Below are positions 1 to 9,088 of a stretch of DNA of 64,000 bases, piece after piece. Under the pieces are notes generated by a model. It was given only the letters and a program-made list of their open reading frames with translations, did not search any database and was not told where the DNA came from. The position numbers and the translations under genes were made by a program. Source of the DNA: Opitutaceae bacterium (GTDB lineage: Bacteria; Verrucomicrobiota; Verrucomicrobiia; Opitutales; Opitutaceae); the NCBI GenBank assembly GCA_027482185.1, contig JAIXWF010000013.1, forward strand, positions 1,550,001-1,614,000. The letters are read 5' to 3'. Each line of letters opens with the position of its first letter. The first letter of the stretch is position 1.

Positions 1-1
1 C

Positions 2-1174
2 GTGCGTTCCTCGCGCGACGGCTTTTCCGTCCGCGCCGAGGTGGTCGGCTTTCGCGAACACCGCGTGCTCCTGATGCCGCTCGGCGACACCGCCGGCCTG
101 CACGTCGGCTGCGAGGTCACCGCCAGCGACCGCCCGCCGCTGCCGCGCACCGGGCCGGAGATGCTCGGCCGCGTGCTCGACGCCCTCGGCAAACCTTTCG
201 ACGGCCTCGGCATGCTGCCGGTCGAACGCCTCGCCGTGCACAACGCCGCGCCCCCGCACCCGCTGCGCCGCCAGCGCATCAAACTGCCGTTCGTCACCGG
301 CGTGCGCGCGATCGATGCGTTCATTCCGTTCGGCCGCGGCCAGCGCCTCGGCCTCTTCGCCGGTTCCGGCGTCGGCAAATCGACCCTCATGGGCATGATC
401 GCCCGCGCTTCCGAAGCCGACGTCGTCGTCATCGCCCTCGTCGGCGAACGCGGCCGCGAGGTCCGCGAGTTCATCGAGAAGGACCTCGGCCCCGAGGGCA
501 TGAAACGCGCCGTCGTCGTCGTCGCCACCTCCGACACGCCGGCTCCGCTCCGCCTGCGCGCCGCCTACACCGCGACTTCCATCGCCGAGGCCTGGCGCGA
601 CGCCGGCAAGAACGTCCTCTTCATGATGGACTCGGTCACGCGCTTCGCGATGGCCCAGCGCGAAATCGGTCTCGCCATCGGCGAGCCGCCGGCCACCCGC
701 GGCTACACGCCCTCGGTGTTCGCGCTGTTGCCGCGGCTGCTCGAGCGCGCCGGTTCCGGCGAGCAGGGCGCCATCACCGCGCTGTACACCGTGCTCGTCG
801 AAGGCGACGACATGAACGAGCCCGTGGCCGACGCCGTCCGCGGCATCCTCGACGGCCACATCGTGCTTTCCCGCCAGCTGGCGCACTTCAACCACTATCC
901 GGCCATCGACGTGCTCGAGAGCGTCAGCCGCCTCACCCGCGATGTCTGCACGCCCGAAGAGGTCGGCCTGACCGGCAAGGCCCGCGAGCACCTCGCGCTG
1001 TATCGGAAAAACGAGGACCTCATTTCCATCGGCGCCTACACCAAGGGTTCCAACGCCGCGCTGGACCATGCCGTGAACCTCCACGAGCCGTTGCGCAATT
1101 TTCTCCGCCAGTCGACGCACGAGCACACCGCCCGCGCGCAAACCTTCGCCAACCTCAAAAAGATCATCGCATGA
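2..1174 (+). CDS. fliI: Flagellar export ATPase FliI (5'-partial)
   Basis: This is the ATPase of the flagellar type III export apparatus, which works at the cytoplasmic face with FliH and FliJ. The visible 390 residues contain a Walker A loop GSGVGKST (about residues 121-128), an LVGERGREVREF segment and a Walker B strand ending NVLFMMDSVTR with the Asp near 210, the layout of FliI/F1-beta-like ATPases. Family members are about 440 residues, so roughly the first 50 residues lie before the window; the frame is open to the left edge. The stop overlaps the fliJ start by four bases (ATGA), indicating translational coupling in one operon. Identity is secure; only the N-terminus is unseen. Confidence 0.97.
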   Translation: MRSSRDGFSVRAEVVGFREHRVLLMPLGDTAGLHVGCEVTASDRPPLPRTGPEMLGRVLDALGKPFDGLGMLPVERLAVHNAAPPHPLRRQRIKLPFVTGVRAIDAFIPFGRGQRLGLFAGSGVGKSTLMGMIARASEADVVVIALVGERGREVREFIEKDLGPEGMKRAVVVVATSDTPAPLRLRAAYTATSIAEAWRDAGKNVLFMMDSVTRFAMAQREIGLAIGEPPATRGYTPSVFALLPRLLERAGSGEQGAITALYTVLVEGDDMNEPVADAVRGILDGHIVLSRQLAHFNHYPAIDVLESVSRLTRDVCTPEEVGLTGKAREHLALYRKNEDLISIGAYTKGSNAALDHAVNLHEPLRNFLRQSTHEHTARAQTFANLKKIIA

Positions 1175-1632
1175 AAAAGTTCCGTTTTCCCCTGCGTCCG
1201 GTGGCGGTGTTGCGTGCGCATCGCGAGTTGCGCGCCCGCGAGGCGTTCGCCGCCGCGGTCCACGCCTACATGCTCAGCGAGGAGGAACTGGCCGGGGTCC
1301 GTTCCCGGGTCGCGCGTTTCGAGGCGGAACTCTTCGCCGGCCGGCGCGAACGTTTCTCCGCCGCGGACGAAGCCCAGGCCCTGGCCGCCTACCGCCGCGA
1401 GTGCGCCGCGGAAGCCGAAGCCGAACGCGCCATGATTGCCGCGCGTGCCAAAATGGGCGAGCGCCGGGCCGAGTACCTCGAGGCCCACCGCAAACTCGAG
1501 GTCGTCAACCGGCTCGAAACCAAGGCCCGCACCGAACATCGCCTCGAAGCCAACCGCGAGGAGCAGGCCGAATTCGACGACTACGCGGGCCGCCGGGCCG
1601 CCGCGCGCCGTCCGCTCTTCTCCGCCGTATGA
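1171..1632 (+). CDS. fliJ: Flagellar export chaperone/stalk protein FliJ
   Basis: A 153-residue, highly charged, Ala/Glu/Arg-rich protein predicted to be almost entirely alpha-helical coiled coil. It matches FliJ in size (about 147 residues), in character and above all in position directly after fliI. FliJ is the central stalk of the export ATPase and helps escort substrates to FlhA. The sequence starts MKKFRFPLRPV, resembling the basic start of FliJ proteins. The start overlaps the fliI stop and the stop overlaps the next start (ATGA at both ends). FliJ is weakly conserved in sequence, so the call rests mainly on synteny and coiled-coil nature. Confidence 0.85.
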   Translation: MKKFRFPLRPVAVLRAHRELRAREAFAAAVHAYMLSEEELAGVRSRVARFEAELFAGRRERFSAADEAQALAAYRRECAAEAEAERAMIAARAKMGERRAEYLEAHRKLEVVNRLETKARTEHRLEANREEQAEFDDYAGRRAAARRPLFSAV

Positions 1633-2234
1633 GCAAGCTGATGAATCCGATGATGGTCGCCGCGCTCAGCATCTGCCTGAGCCTGGGACTCGGCGTGGCC
1701 ATGACCTGGCGCGTCCTCAGCACCCTCGTGAAAGCTCCGCCGGCCAAGGCCGAACTGCCCGAGGTGGCCGAGCTCAAACGCAAGGGCTGGGATTTCTGGA
1801 CCATCGAGATGGACAACCTCTCCAACGAGCTGAAGGAAGAACGCGCCCGCCTCCGCAAGCAGGCCGAACTGCTCGACCAGCGCGCCGCCCGCATCGCCCT
1901 CGAAGAAAAGGAATTCGCCAAGCTCCGCGCCGAGATCGAAACCATGCGCAAGGACGTCGCGACCAAAGTCATGGAGATCGGCGCCGACGAGGCGAAGAAC
2001 CTCAAGACCCTCGCGAACACCTACTCGACGCTCACGCCCAAGGCCGCCGTCGCGATCCTCAGGGAGATGGACGACGTCACCATCGTGAAGCTGCTCTCGC
2101 TGATGAAGACCGACGTCGTCGGCCCCATCTTCGAGGAAATGGGCAAGGCCGACACCACGCTCGCCAAGCGCGCCGCGCTCCTCTCCGAACGCCTCCGCCT
2201 CATGAAAGTCGCGAAGGCCGGCAAAGCTCCCTGA
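1629..2234 (+). CDS. MotE-like membrane coiled-coil protein
   Basis: A 201-residue protein with one N-terminal membrane helix (about residues 7-28), a long charged coiled coil (about 55-120) and a C-terminal helical domain (about 130-190) carrying LTPKAAVAILREM, a pattern typical of the MgtE-N/FliG-like fold of MotE proteins. MotE is a periplasmic chaperone for motor proteins in some bacteria, and genes of this type often follow fliJ. The ATG overlaps the fliJ stop; an upstream in-frame start exists inside fliJ but would put about 76 residues of low-complexity Arg-rich sequence before the membrane helix, so it was rejected. Function is inferred from domain layout and place. Confidence 0.7.
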   Translation: MSKLMNPMMVAALSICLSLGLGVAMTWRVLSTLVKAPPAKAELPEVAELKRKGWDFWTIEMDNLSNELKEERARLRKQAELLDQRAARIALEEKEFAKLRAEIETMRKDVATKVMEIGADEAKNLKTLANTYSTLTPKAAVAILREMDDVTIVKLLSLMKTDVVGPIFEEMGKADTTLAKRAALLSERLRLMKVAKAGKAP

Positions 2235-2295
2235 TTTTCAATTCTCCCCCGCATCACGGATCGATGCGGTTCTCGGCCATGGACGGTGCCGCCCT

Positions 2296-4416
2296 ATGCA
2301 ATTCTCTCCGTCCACCACTTCCGCCGATCCGTCCCTGGCCGCCGCCCTGTTTCCGGTCGCCGGACCCGCGTTGCCCGCCGCTGCCGCCGGCGCCGCCGCG
2401 CCCGCCGCCGACGCTTTCGAAATTCTTTTTTCCGGCCTGACGCCGGAGGTCGCTGCCGTTTCGCCTGGCGAGGCGATCCTGGATTTCTCCGTCGATCCCG
2501 CCGTCACGCCGGCCGCGTCCGGACCGGCCCCGTTGCTCGCTACCGCGCCGCGCGCCGCCGCCGACGCAAACGGAGAACCGCTCGCGATCGCCGCCGACGC
2601 TCCGCCGGCCCCGGGCAACGTTCCCGCGACTCGCCCGGCCGCCACCAAGTCCAAACCCGCCCGCGAAGTTGCGGGGGGCGAAGCACCGGCGATTCCGGAG
2701 GCCGAACTGCCGGAGGCGGCGAAAGCGACGCCGTCGCCCGATGCGCGCGCCGCGGCCGAAGCGATCGCTTCGTTCCTGCCGGTTCCGCCGGCGGCCGACT
2801 CGCTGCCGAGAATCACTGCGGAGCCGGAAGAGGAGGCCGAGGACGGCGAGGACGAGGCAGGGGAGGAGATGGCCGCCCTGGGAGACGAAGCCGATGCGGA
2901 GCACAACGAGACCGCGGATACGCCGGTTCGAATTCATTCCGCCCCGCGCGACTTTTCCCCGATCGCCGCGGCAACGCCCGCGCCGACGGTTCTCGCCTCG
3001 GCGTCCGAGCCGGCCGCAACCCCGACGCAGCCCACGCTTCGCTCCCCCGTGGCCACGCCGGAGCAGGAGAACCATGGATCCCGCGTGGAGCCGGAGGCGA
3101 CGCCCGTCGCTCTCCGCGCCGTGGAGGCGCGTCCCGCGCCGAACCCGCGCCCGACGGACTTCGTGCCGCAGCGGGATTGGGATCGTCCGGTCGCCGGACT
3201 TGCCGCGAACGCGGCCCGTCCGGAAGTTCTTCCGCGCGCCGCAACGGGGGCGCAGGAACTCGAATCCGAAGCCAACCGCCTCCCGGTCGCGACCGCCTTG
3301 CCTGCACTTTCCGCCTTGACCTCCGGTCCGGCCGCCCCGGCTTCCGGTCGTCCGGCGCCGGTCGCCCAGGCCGGCACCGCGTTCGCCGATCCAGCCGAGG
3401 CCGCTCCGGGGATCCAAGTCAGGATTGCGGTCGAGACCGCGCCGAAATTCACGCCCGCCTCCGCTGCTTCCGTCGAAGCCGGCGCCACGGACTCCGCCTC
3501 GCGCCGCGAATCCGTGCCGATGGCGTCGAGCGATGCCGAGTCTGCGCTGGCGGCCGCGATCGCCGGCCAGCCCGCCGCGGCGCCGGCTCCGCGGCGCAGT
3601 TCCGTCCGGGGCGCGCGCCAGGCAGCGCCGGCGGAGGGCGAAGGCTCCGGCGAAAGCCGGCCGGCAATTCTTGCCGCGCCGCGGGCATTTCGTCCGGTGG
3701 AAACGGATGAGGCGAATTCCGGCTCCGGCAAAAAGTTTCTAAACCCGGAAGGGGAGCAGGTTGCGAAACGCGTGCCGAATGTTGGCACCGCCGTTGCTAA
3801 TCGGGAACTCGCCATGTACTCCCGCACCCTTTCCTCGCTGCCGACGCATCCTGCGTCCGGATACGATGGCATGGCGGCGGGACTCGCGGCCGCGCCCGAG
3901 GCGCTCGCGGCCGAGTTGCCCGAGCCGGCATCCGTCCAGTTCGTGGCCAGTCCGCATCGGGCCGTCGAGGCCGTGATGACCGCGATCGACCGCGCGGCGG
4001 GCCGCGACCAAACTTCGGTGAAGCTCGATTTCGCCATCGGCCAGGAGTCCCTTGCCGTCCGCGTCGAACTGCACGACGGCGAAGTCCGCGCCACCTTCCG
4101 CACCGAGTCGCCCGAACTGCGCGCCGCGCTGGCCCACGAGTGGCAGCATGCCGCCGCGGGCGGCGACCGTACCTTGAAACTCGCGCCCGCCGTTTTCACC
4201 GCGCCCGAGGGCGACCCGCAGTCCGGCCAACCCGGCGAAGGGTTCGCCCGCCAGCAGGAACGCGATGCCTGGCGCGACGAGACGCAGCAGCAGGCGCAGG
4301 TCCGCACGCTGCTTTCCCGCCTCGGCGGCGATGCCGCGCCCGGCGCCGACCTTTCCGCCGCCGCGCCGCGCCCGGCGGCTTCCGTCCACTCCTCGCGCCT
4401 CAACCTTTTCGCCTGA
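2296..4416 (+). CDS. fliK: Flagellar hook-length control protein FliK
   Basis: A 706-residue protein. The first about 540 residues are low-complexity and Ala/Pro/Glu-rich, as expected for the exported ruler part of FliK. The conserved C-terminal substrate-specificity-switch domain (Flg_hook) lies at about 555-640, with [19 protein letters not shown] followed by VRATF and the ELRAAL segment. It is longer than enteric FliK (about 405 residues). flgD and flgE follow at once, the usual hook-gene order. Around codons 473-507 the codon use shifts toward A/T third positions and contains a perfect sigma-54 promoter core; an in-frame ATG at 3814 (Met507) would give a 200-residue C-terminal form. Confidence 0.85.
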   Translation: MQFSPSTTSADPSLAAALFPVAGPALPAAAAGAAAPAADAFEILFSGLTPEVAAVSPGEAILDFSVDPAVTPAASGPAPLLATAPRAAADANGEPLAIAADAPPAPGNVPATRPAATKSKPAREVAGGEAPAIPEAELPEAAKATPSPDARAAAEAIASFLPVPPAADSLPRITAEPEEEAEDGEDEAGEEMAALGDEADAEHNETADTPVRIHSAPRDFSPIAAATPAPTVLASASEPAATPTQPTLRSPVATPEQENHGSRVEPEATPVALRAVEARPAPNPRPTDFVPQRDWDRPVAGLAANAARPEVLPRAATGAQELESEANRLPVATALPALSALTSGPAAPASGRPAPVAQAGTAFADPAEAAPGIQVRIAVETAPKFTPASAASVEAGATDSASRRESVPMASSDAESALAAAIAGQPAAAPAPRRSSVRGARQAAPAEGEGSGESRPAILAAPRAFRPVETDEANSGSGKKFLNPEGEQVAKRVPNVGTAVANRELAMYSRTLSSLPTHPASGYDGMAAGLAAAPEALAAELPEPASVQFVASPHRAVEAVMTAIDRAAGRDQTSVKLDFAIGQESLAVRVELHDGEVRATFRTESPELRAALAHEWQHAAAGGDRTLKLAPAVFTAPEGDPQSGQPGEGFARQQERDAWRDETQQQAQVRTLLSRLGGDAAPGADLSAAAPRPAASVHSSRLNLFA
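3782..3799 (+). promoter_or_regulatory. Sigma-54 promoter core inside fliK
   Basis: TTGGCACCGCCGTTGCTA gives the canonical -24 GG (3784-3785), ten bases, and -12 GC (3796-3797). It fits the TGGCAC-N5-TTGC consensus perfectly and is identical over 18 bases to the core in front of flhB. The predicted start of transcription is near 3809, five bases before an in-frame ATG at 3814. The transcript would cover the FliK C-terminal domain, flgD, flgE and the fliL-fliR run. The match is seen directly; activity is inference. Confidence 0.6.
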
Positions 4417-4424
4417 TCCCCGCC

Positions 4425-4898
4425 ATGGCCTCCGTTTCCGCCGTCAACTCTTCTTCCTACGCTTTCGCGGCGACGTCCTCCGATTCGGCCGCGGCGCGCA
4501 CCCCGCAGAAGGCCCTCGGCCAGGACGATTTTCTGAAGCTCCTCGCCGTCCAGTTCCAGGTGCAGGACCCGATGAAGCCGATGGAAGACACCGCGTTCAT
4601 CGCCCAGATGGCGCAGTTCTCCTCCCTCGAACAGTCGAGCGCGATGGCCAAGGAACTCGCGATCCTGCGCGCCGACCAGCAGCGCGTCGTCGCCAACTCG
4701 TATCTCGGCCACCGCGTCACCGTCGACGACGGCAAGGGCGGCATGGTCACCGGCGACGTCACCGGCATCGACGTGTCCGGCTCGGCCCCGCTCCTGCGGG
4801 TCGGCGACAAGTCCTTCTCCCTTTCCGCCGTGCTCCGTGTGGAGCCCGGTATTCTCAACGCTCCCGCCTCCCAGCCCGTCGCGGCCGGCGGGGCTTAA
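4425..4898 (+). CDS. flgD: Flagellar hook-capping scaffold FlgD
   Basis: A 157-residue protein with the FlgD N-terminal signature: [20 protein letters not shown] (about 31-50) followed by the [13 protein letters not shown] segment. FlgD caps the growing hook and is needed for FlgE assembly. It is shorter than the enteric form (about 230 residues): the C-terminal part is reduced to one small beta-rich stretch (about 95-140) instead of full Tudor and FnIII-like domains. The ATG chosen lies eight bases after the fliK stop; the frame runs upstream into fliK but that extension is Arg-rich and non-homologous. flgE follows 20 bases later. Confidence 0.93.
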   Translation: MASVSAVNSSSYAFAATSSDSAAARTPQKALGQDDFLKLLAVQFQVQDPMKPMEDTAFIAQMAQFSSLEQSSAMAKELAILRADQQRVVANSYLGHRVTVDDGKGGMVTGDVTGIDVSGSAPLLRVGDKSFSLSAVLRVEPGILNAPASQPVAAGGA

Positions 4899-4918
4899 TC
4901 CTCCAACCAGAAAACAAC

Positions 4919-5794
4919 ATGTCACTCATCGGCACAATGGGCAGCGGCGTCAGCGCGCTGCGGACCTTCATGAAAGGCCTCGAAGTCATCGGCAACAATA
5001 TCGCCAATGTGAATACGACGAGCTTCAAGGCGTCGGAGGCGAAGTACACCGACAGCTTCTCGAACATCATGCAGCGCTCCGCGCCGTCCTCGAGCACGGC
5101 GTCGAACACGCCCTCCGTCGGCATCGGCACGGGTGTCAAACTTTCGGGCGTCGCGACGAACTTCTCCCAGGGCTCCCTGGCGAGCACGGGCCGCGAAACG
5201 GATCTCGGTATCTCCGGCAACGGTTTCTTCCACGTGAAGAACATCGTCGACGGCATGGAATACGCGACCCGCGCCGGCGACTTCCGCTGGGACGATCAGG
5301 GCTTCCTCGTCAATCCGGCCGGCCTGCGCGTGCAGGGCGCCACGGGCGCGAGTCTCGGCACCGTCGGCGACGTCCAACTCGGCACCGCCCCGACCGGCAC
5401 CCAGCGCCAGTCCGTGACGATCGATCGCGCCGGCAACGTCGTGGAGTTCTACTCCGACGGCACGTCCGCGACCACGAATCGCCTCCTGCTCCAGCAGTTC
5501 AACGATCCTTCCGCACTCGTGAACGAGGGCGGCAATCTTTACTCGAGCCTGCTCGCCGCCGGTCCGGTGGGGGCCGCCGCCGGCACCGCCACCCTCGATG
5601 CGACCGGCACCAACGATCCCGGCACCAACGGCCTCGGCAACATCCAGTCCGGCACCCTCGAGCTGTCGAATGTCGACCTGACCGACCAGTTCTCGAACCT
5701 CATCACCACGCAGCGCAGCTTCCAGGCGGGTTCCCGCCTCGTGACCGTCTCCGACTCGGTCCTGGAAGACATCGTCAACCTGAAGTCGCGTTAA
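4919..5794 (+). CDS. flgE: Flagellar hook protein FlgE
   Basis: The hook subunit, exported through the flagellar type III system. The N-terminus has the rod/hook family motif LEVIGNNIANVNTTSFKASE (about 21-40). The centre carries GRETDLGISGNGFFHVK, and the C-terminus ends in the QFSNLITTQRSFQAGSRLVTV amphipathic helix region that forms the D0 coiled coil. At 291 residues it is shorter than enteric FlgE (about 400), so the D2 outer domain is small or absent and the hook surface may be slim. No clear Shine-Dalgarno sequence precedes the ATG. It follows flgD, as in most hook operons. Confidence 0.94.
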   Translation: MSLIGTMGSGVSALRTFMKGLEVIGNNIANVNTTSFKASEAKYTDSFSNIMQRSAPSSSTASNTPSVGIGTGVKLSGVATNFSQGSLASTGRETDLGISGNGFFHVKNIVDGMEYATRAGDFRWDDQGFLVNPAGLRVQGATGASLGTVGDVQLGTAPTGTQRQSVTIDRAGNVVEFYSDGTSATTNRLLLQQFNDPSALVNEGGNLYSSLLAAGPVGAAAGTATLDATGTNDPGTNGLGNIQSGTLELSNVDLTDQFSNLITTQRSFQAGSRLVTVSDSVLEDIVNLKSR

Positions 5795-5875
5795 TCCGCG
5801 TCCGTCCGGCGGCGGCGGCTCCGGCCGCCGCGCCGCCGGTCCCGGCGCCCGCCCTTCGCAACCTCCCTTCCAACC

Positions 5876-6496
5876 ATGTCCGCTCCTGCCAAAACCGAAG
5901 CCGCCAAACCGTCCGGAAAATCGGAAGGCGATGCCGCCCCGGCGGCCGCCGCTCCCGCGCCCGCCGCCGGCGGCGGCGCCAAGGCTTGGATCCCGGCCAT
6001 CGCCGCGCTGCTGCTGGCGCCGGCCGCGACCTGGGGCGTCGTCGAGTTCGTGCTCGTGCCGCGGCTGCAGAAGAAGCTCGCGGCTCCGGCCGCGGAAGCC
6101 GACGCGCACGCCGAAGCGGCCCCGGCGCCGGCAGCCGCGCACGGCGGCGGCGGCCACGGCGGCGGCAAAGGCGAGAAGGGCAAGGAAGCGGCGGGCGGCC
6201 CCGGCTACGAGTTCCAGAATGTCGTCGTCAACCTCGCGGGCACCATGGGCACGCGCTACCTCAAGACCAGTTTCCTGGTCACGGGGGCCGACGCCAACAT
6301 CAAGGGCATTTTCGAGGGTTCGAAGCCGAAGCTGACCGACGTCACCCTCAACGTCCTGTCCTCCCTCACGCTCGCCGATCTCGAGGAACCAGGCGCGAAA
6401 AACGTGCTGCGGGAAAAGCTCGTCACCGCCTACAACCAGGCGCTCGGCCGCAAGGTCGCCGAACAGGTCTACTTCTCGGATTTCGTCATCCAATAA
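5876..6496 (+). CDS. fliL: Flagellar basal body-associated protein FliL
   Basis: A 206-residue inner-membrane protein: a 35-residue Ala/Pro-rich cytoplasmic tail, a single membrane helix (about 36-58), a Gly/His/Lys-rich linker (about 75-108) and the conserved periplasmic FliL domain (about 112-206) with VVNLAGTMGTRYLKTSFLV and the C-terminal VYFSDFVIQ, typical of FliL. FliL surrounds the stator units and stabilises MotAB at the motor. It lies between flgE and fliM, the usual place. The Gly/His linker is unusual in composition and could bind metal, but nothing further supports that. Confidence 0.92.
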   Translation: MSAPAKTEAAKPSGKSEGDAAPAAAAPAPAAGGGAKAWIPAIAALLLAPAATWGVVEFVLVPRLQKKLAAPAAEADAHAEAAPAPAAAHGGGGHGGGKGEKGKEAAGGPGYEFQNVVVNLAGTMGTRYLKTSFLVTGADANIKGIFEGSKPKLTDVTLNVLSSLTLADLEEPGAKNVLREKLVTAYNQALGRKVAEQVYFSDFVIQ

Positions 6497-6538
6497 GACC
6501 AAGACCAGGAAGCCGCGGCCCCGCGCCGCCCCGCCACG

Positions 6539-7591
6539 ATGGCCGACGATCCCAACAAGCCCGCATCCGACTTTCTCGACCAGTCCGAGATCGACAAGAT
6601 TCTCGCGCAGACGGCCGAGGCCCAGGCCAAGAAGTCGGGCGGGGTGCTGGGCGCCAGCTCGGCGTCCGCCGCTGCGCTGAAGATCGAGCCCTACGATTTC
6701 CGCAACCCGGCCTTCCTCTCGGAAGCCGAACTGCGCCGCCTGCGGCTGATCCACGAGGATTTCATCCGCTACCTCAGCGCGCGGCTCTCGCTCTACCTGC
6801 GCATGGAGTTCGGCCTCAAGATGGCCAAACTCACGACCGTCACGTATTCGAAATTCACGGACTCGCTGCCGAGCCCGACGCACATCAGTCTCTTCAAGGT
6901 CGAGCCGCTCGTCGGCGTCGGCATCCTCGACATCAACCCGCGGCTCGCGCTCACCATCGCCGACCGCCTCCTCGGCGGCCGCGGCCACTCGGTGAAGGCC
7001 GAGCGCTACCTGACCGAGATCGAGATCGCCCTGATCGAGGACGTCATCGTGATCCTGCTCGAGGAATGGGCCGCCCAGTGGAAAGGGGAGCAGGAACTGC
7101 GTCCCGCCATCATCGGCCACGAGAACAACGGCCGCTTTCTCCAGACCTCGCCGCGCGACGCGATCATGCTCGCCATGTCGCTCGAGTGCAATTTCGGCGA
7201 CTGCTCCGAGCAGATCCAGATCGGCGTCCCGTACTACACGATCGAGCCCGTCGTGAAACGCATGCAGGCGCGCCGCCAGAAGGACACCGCCGTCACCCAG
7301 ACGGTGAAGCGCGCCGAATGGCAGCCTTCGTACGACGGCATCAAGGTGCCGGTCCGCGCCGAGTGGCAGGCCTTCCAGCTTTCCGTGCGCGAAATCACGA
7401 GTCTCCGCGTGGGCGACATCATCGAGATGCCCGCCGCCATCTGCGCGGAAACCCGCGTGCTGCTCAACGGCACGCCCAAATTCGCCGGCACGGTCGGGTT
7501 GGATACCGACCGCGTCGCCATCCAGATCACCCGCAAACTTCCCAGCGAAGATCCTCTCCATGCCAAATCTGACGGACGAAAAGGCACTTGA
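6539..7591 (+). CDS. fliM: Flagellar motor switch protein FliM
   Basis: A C-ring switch protein of 350 residues. The N-terminal peptide FLDQSEIDKILAQ (about 13-25) matches the CheY-P-binding LSQxEIDxLL element. A CheC/FliY-like middle domain (about 50-245) follows, and the C-terminal SpoA domain (about 270-335) contains LSVREITSLRVGDIIEM. FliM links FliG to FliN and reverses rotation on CheY-P binding. The last 32 bases overlap the start of fliN in another frame, a longer overlap than usual, which implies translational coupling and may help keep the FliM:FliN ratio. Confidence 0.96.
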   Translation: MADDPNKPASDFLDQSEIDKILAQTAEAQAKKSGGVLGASSASAAALKIEPYDFRNPAFLSEAELRRLRLIHEDFIRYLSARLSLYLRMEFGLKMAKLTTVTYSKFTDSLPSPTHISLFKVEPLVGVGILDINPRLALTIADRLLGGRGHSVKAERYLTEIEIALIEDVIVILLEEWAAQWKGEQELRPAIIGHENNGRFLQTSPRDAIMLAMSLECNFGDCSEQIQIGVPYYTIEPVVKRMQARRQKDTAVTQTVKRAEWQPSYDGIKVPVRAEWQAFQLSVREITSLRVGDIIEMPAAICAETRVLLNGTPKFAGTVGLDTDRVAIQITRKLPSEDPLHAKSDGRKGT

Positions 7592-7823
7592 TATCGTGCT
7601 CGATGTACAGGTGAAGGTGACCGTGCAGCTCGGCTCGGTCATGCTGCCCATGCGCGAAGTCATCGAGCTCGCCCAGGGCTCGATCGTGCAGCTCACCCAG
7701 CACGCCAGCGACCCGGTCGGGTTGTTCGTCAACGACAAGCTCGTCGCCTACGGCGAGGTCGTTGTCGTCGAGGACAACTTCGGCATCAAGATCACCGAGC
7801 TCGTCGGCAGCGCCAAGCCATGA
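7560..7823 (+). CDS. fliN: Flagellar motor switch protein FliN
   Basis: An 87-residue protein consisting of one SpoA domain, with VTVQLGSVMLPMREVIELA, GSIVQL and the closing LVAYGEVVVVEDNFGIKITE, the hallmark FliN C-terminal sequence. FliN forms the base of the C ring with FliM and docks FliH/FliI. It is at the short end of the family (E. coli 137 residues), lacking the N-terminal extension. The ATG lies inside the fliM end (32-base overlap) and the stop overlaps the fliO start (ATGA). Confidence 0.95.
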   Translation: MPNLTDEKALDIVLDVQVKVTVQLGSVMLPMREVIELAQGSIVQLTQHASDPVGLFVNDKLVAYGEVVVVEDNFGIKITELVGSAKP

Positions 7824-8218
7824 AGCGGCTCCGGATCATCGGCTGCGCCGCGCTCTGCTGGCTCGCCGCCGGCCTCCGCGCCGCCGACGACAACCAGGTC
7901 ATCTTCCCCGGCAAGTCCGCGCCCGCCGCCGCGCCGGGCGCCGGGGTGGGCGAGGGCATGGGCTCGATGTCCCTTTACCTCGGCCTCGCGCTCGCCGCCG
8001 TCGGCGGCTGGCTCGTCTGGCGGAACCGCCAGGGCACGCCCGCCGGCCGCGACCACCGCGCCCTCGCCGTCGACGAGACGCGTTCGCTGGGCAACCGGCA
8101 ATTCCTCGTCGTCGCTTCCTACGAAGGACGCAAATTCCTCCTCGGGGTCTGCCCCGGGCGGATCGAGATGCTGGCGCCGCTCGACGGCTCCGGCTCCCGG
8201 GAGAAATCCCGCGAATGA
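7820..8218 (+). CDS. fliO: Flagellar biosynthesis protein FliO
   Basis: A 132-residue protein with a cleavable-looking signal peptide (residues 1-21, ending GLRAAD), a short periplasmic part, one membrane helix (about 50-66, ending LVWRNRQ) and a cytoplasmic FliO domain (about 75-120) with LGNRQFLVVASYEGRKFLLGV, as in FliO/FliZ proteins. FliO assists assembly of the FliP ring. Four-base overlaps with fliN upstream and fliP downstream place it in the same translation-coupled chain. Sequence conservation is low in this family, but the position between fliN and fliP is diagnostic. Confidence 0.88.
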   Translation: MKRLRIIGCAALCWLAAGLRAADDNQVIFPGKSAPAAAPGAGVGEGMGSMSLYLGLALAAVGGWLVWRNRQGTPAGRDHRALAVDETRSLGNRQFLVVASYEGRKFLLGVCPGRIEMLAPLDGSGSREKSRE

Positions 8219-9066
8219 ACGTGCTCCGTACCCGGCTGTTCCGCGGCCTGATCTTCGGCCTGCTCCTCGCGACGGTCGCCCCGGTTTCCGCGCAGGCGCC
8301 GGCGTTGCCGCCGCCCGCGGCCGAGGCGGCGCCCGGTTTGCCGCCGCCCGCGAATCCGCCGGCGTCCGCGCCCGCGGCAGCTGCGGCCGGGACCCCTTTC
8401 AAGCTCAACATCGGTCTCGAGGGCACCGGCCAGAAGGGCGAAGTCAGCATCGCGCTGCAGATCGTGATGATCATGACGCTGCTGTCGGTCGCGCCATCGA
8501 TCGTGCTGCTGATGACGAGCTTTACGCGTATCGTGATCGTGCTCGGCTTCGTCCGTACCGCCCTCGGCACCCCCAGCGCGCCTTCGAACCAGATCATCGT
8601 CGGTCTCTCGCTGTTTCTGACGTTTTTCCTGATGGGTCCGATCTTCGACCGCGTGAACGCCGAGGCCGTGCGCCCGTACCTCGACGGCCAGATCACGTCG
8701 CTCGAGGCCATCGACCGCGGCGTGGTTCCGCTGAAGCAATTCATGCTGAAGCAAACGCGTACGCGCGACATCGAGTACTTCCTGCAGCTCGGCGGCTACG
8801 GCCCCACGGCGGTCAAGGACCTGCCGATGCGCGTCGTCATCCCGGCCTTCGTGATCAGCGAACTCCAGACGGCGTTCCAGATGGGCTTTTTGCTGTTCCT
8901 GCCGTTCCTCGTCATCGATTTCCTCGTGTCCTCGGTGCTGATGGCCCTCGGCATGATGATGATGCCTCCGGTCACCGTCGCGTTGCCGCTCAAACTGCTG
9001 CTGTTCGTCCTCGTCGACGGCTGGCACCTGGTTGTCCGCTCGCTCGTGCAGAGCTTCGGCGCCTGA
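8215..9066 (+). CDS. fliP: Flagellar export gate protein FliP
   Basis: A core membrane component of the type III export gate (FliP5-FliQ4-FliR1). The 283 residues start with a signal peptide (1-26, VSAQA), then a Pro/Ala-rich segment, then the conserved domain with MTLLSVAPSIVLLMTSFTR, the IVLGFVRTALGT loop, FLMGPIFDRVN and the final MMMPPVTVALPLKLLLFVLVDGW. The cleavable signal and PPAN linker are typical of longer FliP forms. It overlaps fliO by four bases and is followed by fliQ after 22 bases. Confidence 0.97.
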   Translation: MNVLRTRLFRGLIFGLLLATVAPVSAQAPALPPPAAEAAPGLPPPANPPASAPAAAAAGTPFKLNIGLEGTGQKGEVSIALQIVMIMTLLSVAPSIVLLMTSFTRIVIVLGFVRTALGTPSAPSNQIIVGLSLFLTFFLMGPIFDRVNAEAVRPYLDGQITSLEAIDRGVVPLKQFMLKQTRTRDIEYFLQLGGYGPTAVKDLPMRVVIPAFVISELQTAFQMGFLLFLPFLVIDFLVSSVLMALGMMMMPPVTVALPLKLLLFVLVDGWHLVVRSLVQSFGA

Positions 9067-9088
9067 ACTCCCGTCCCGCCCCCGCGCC

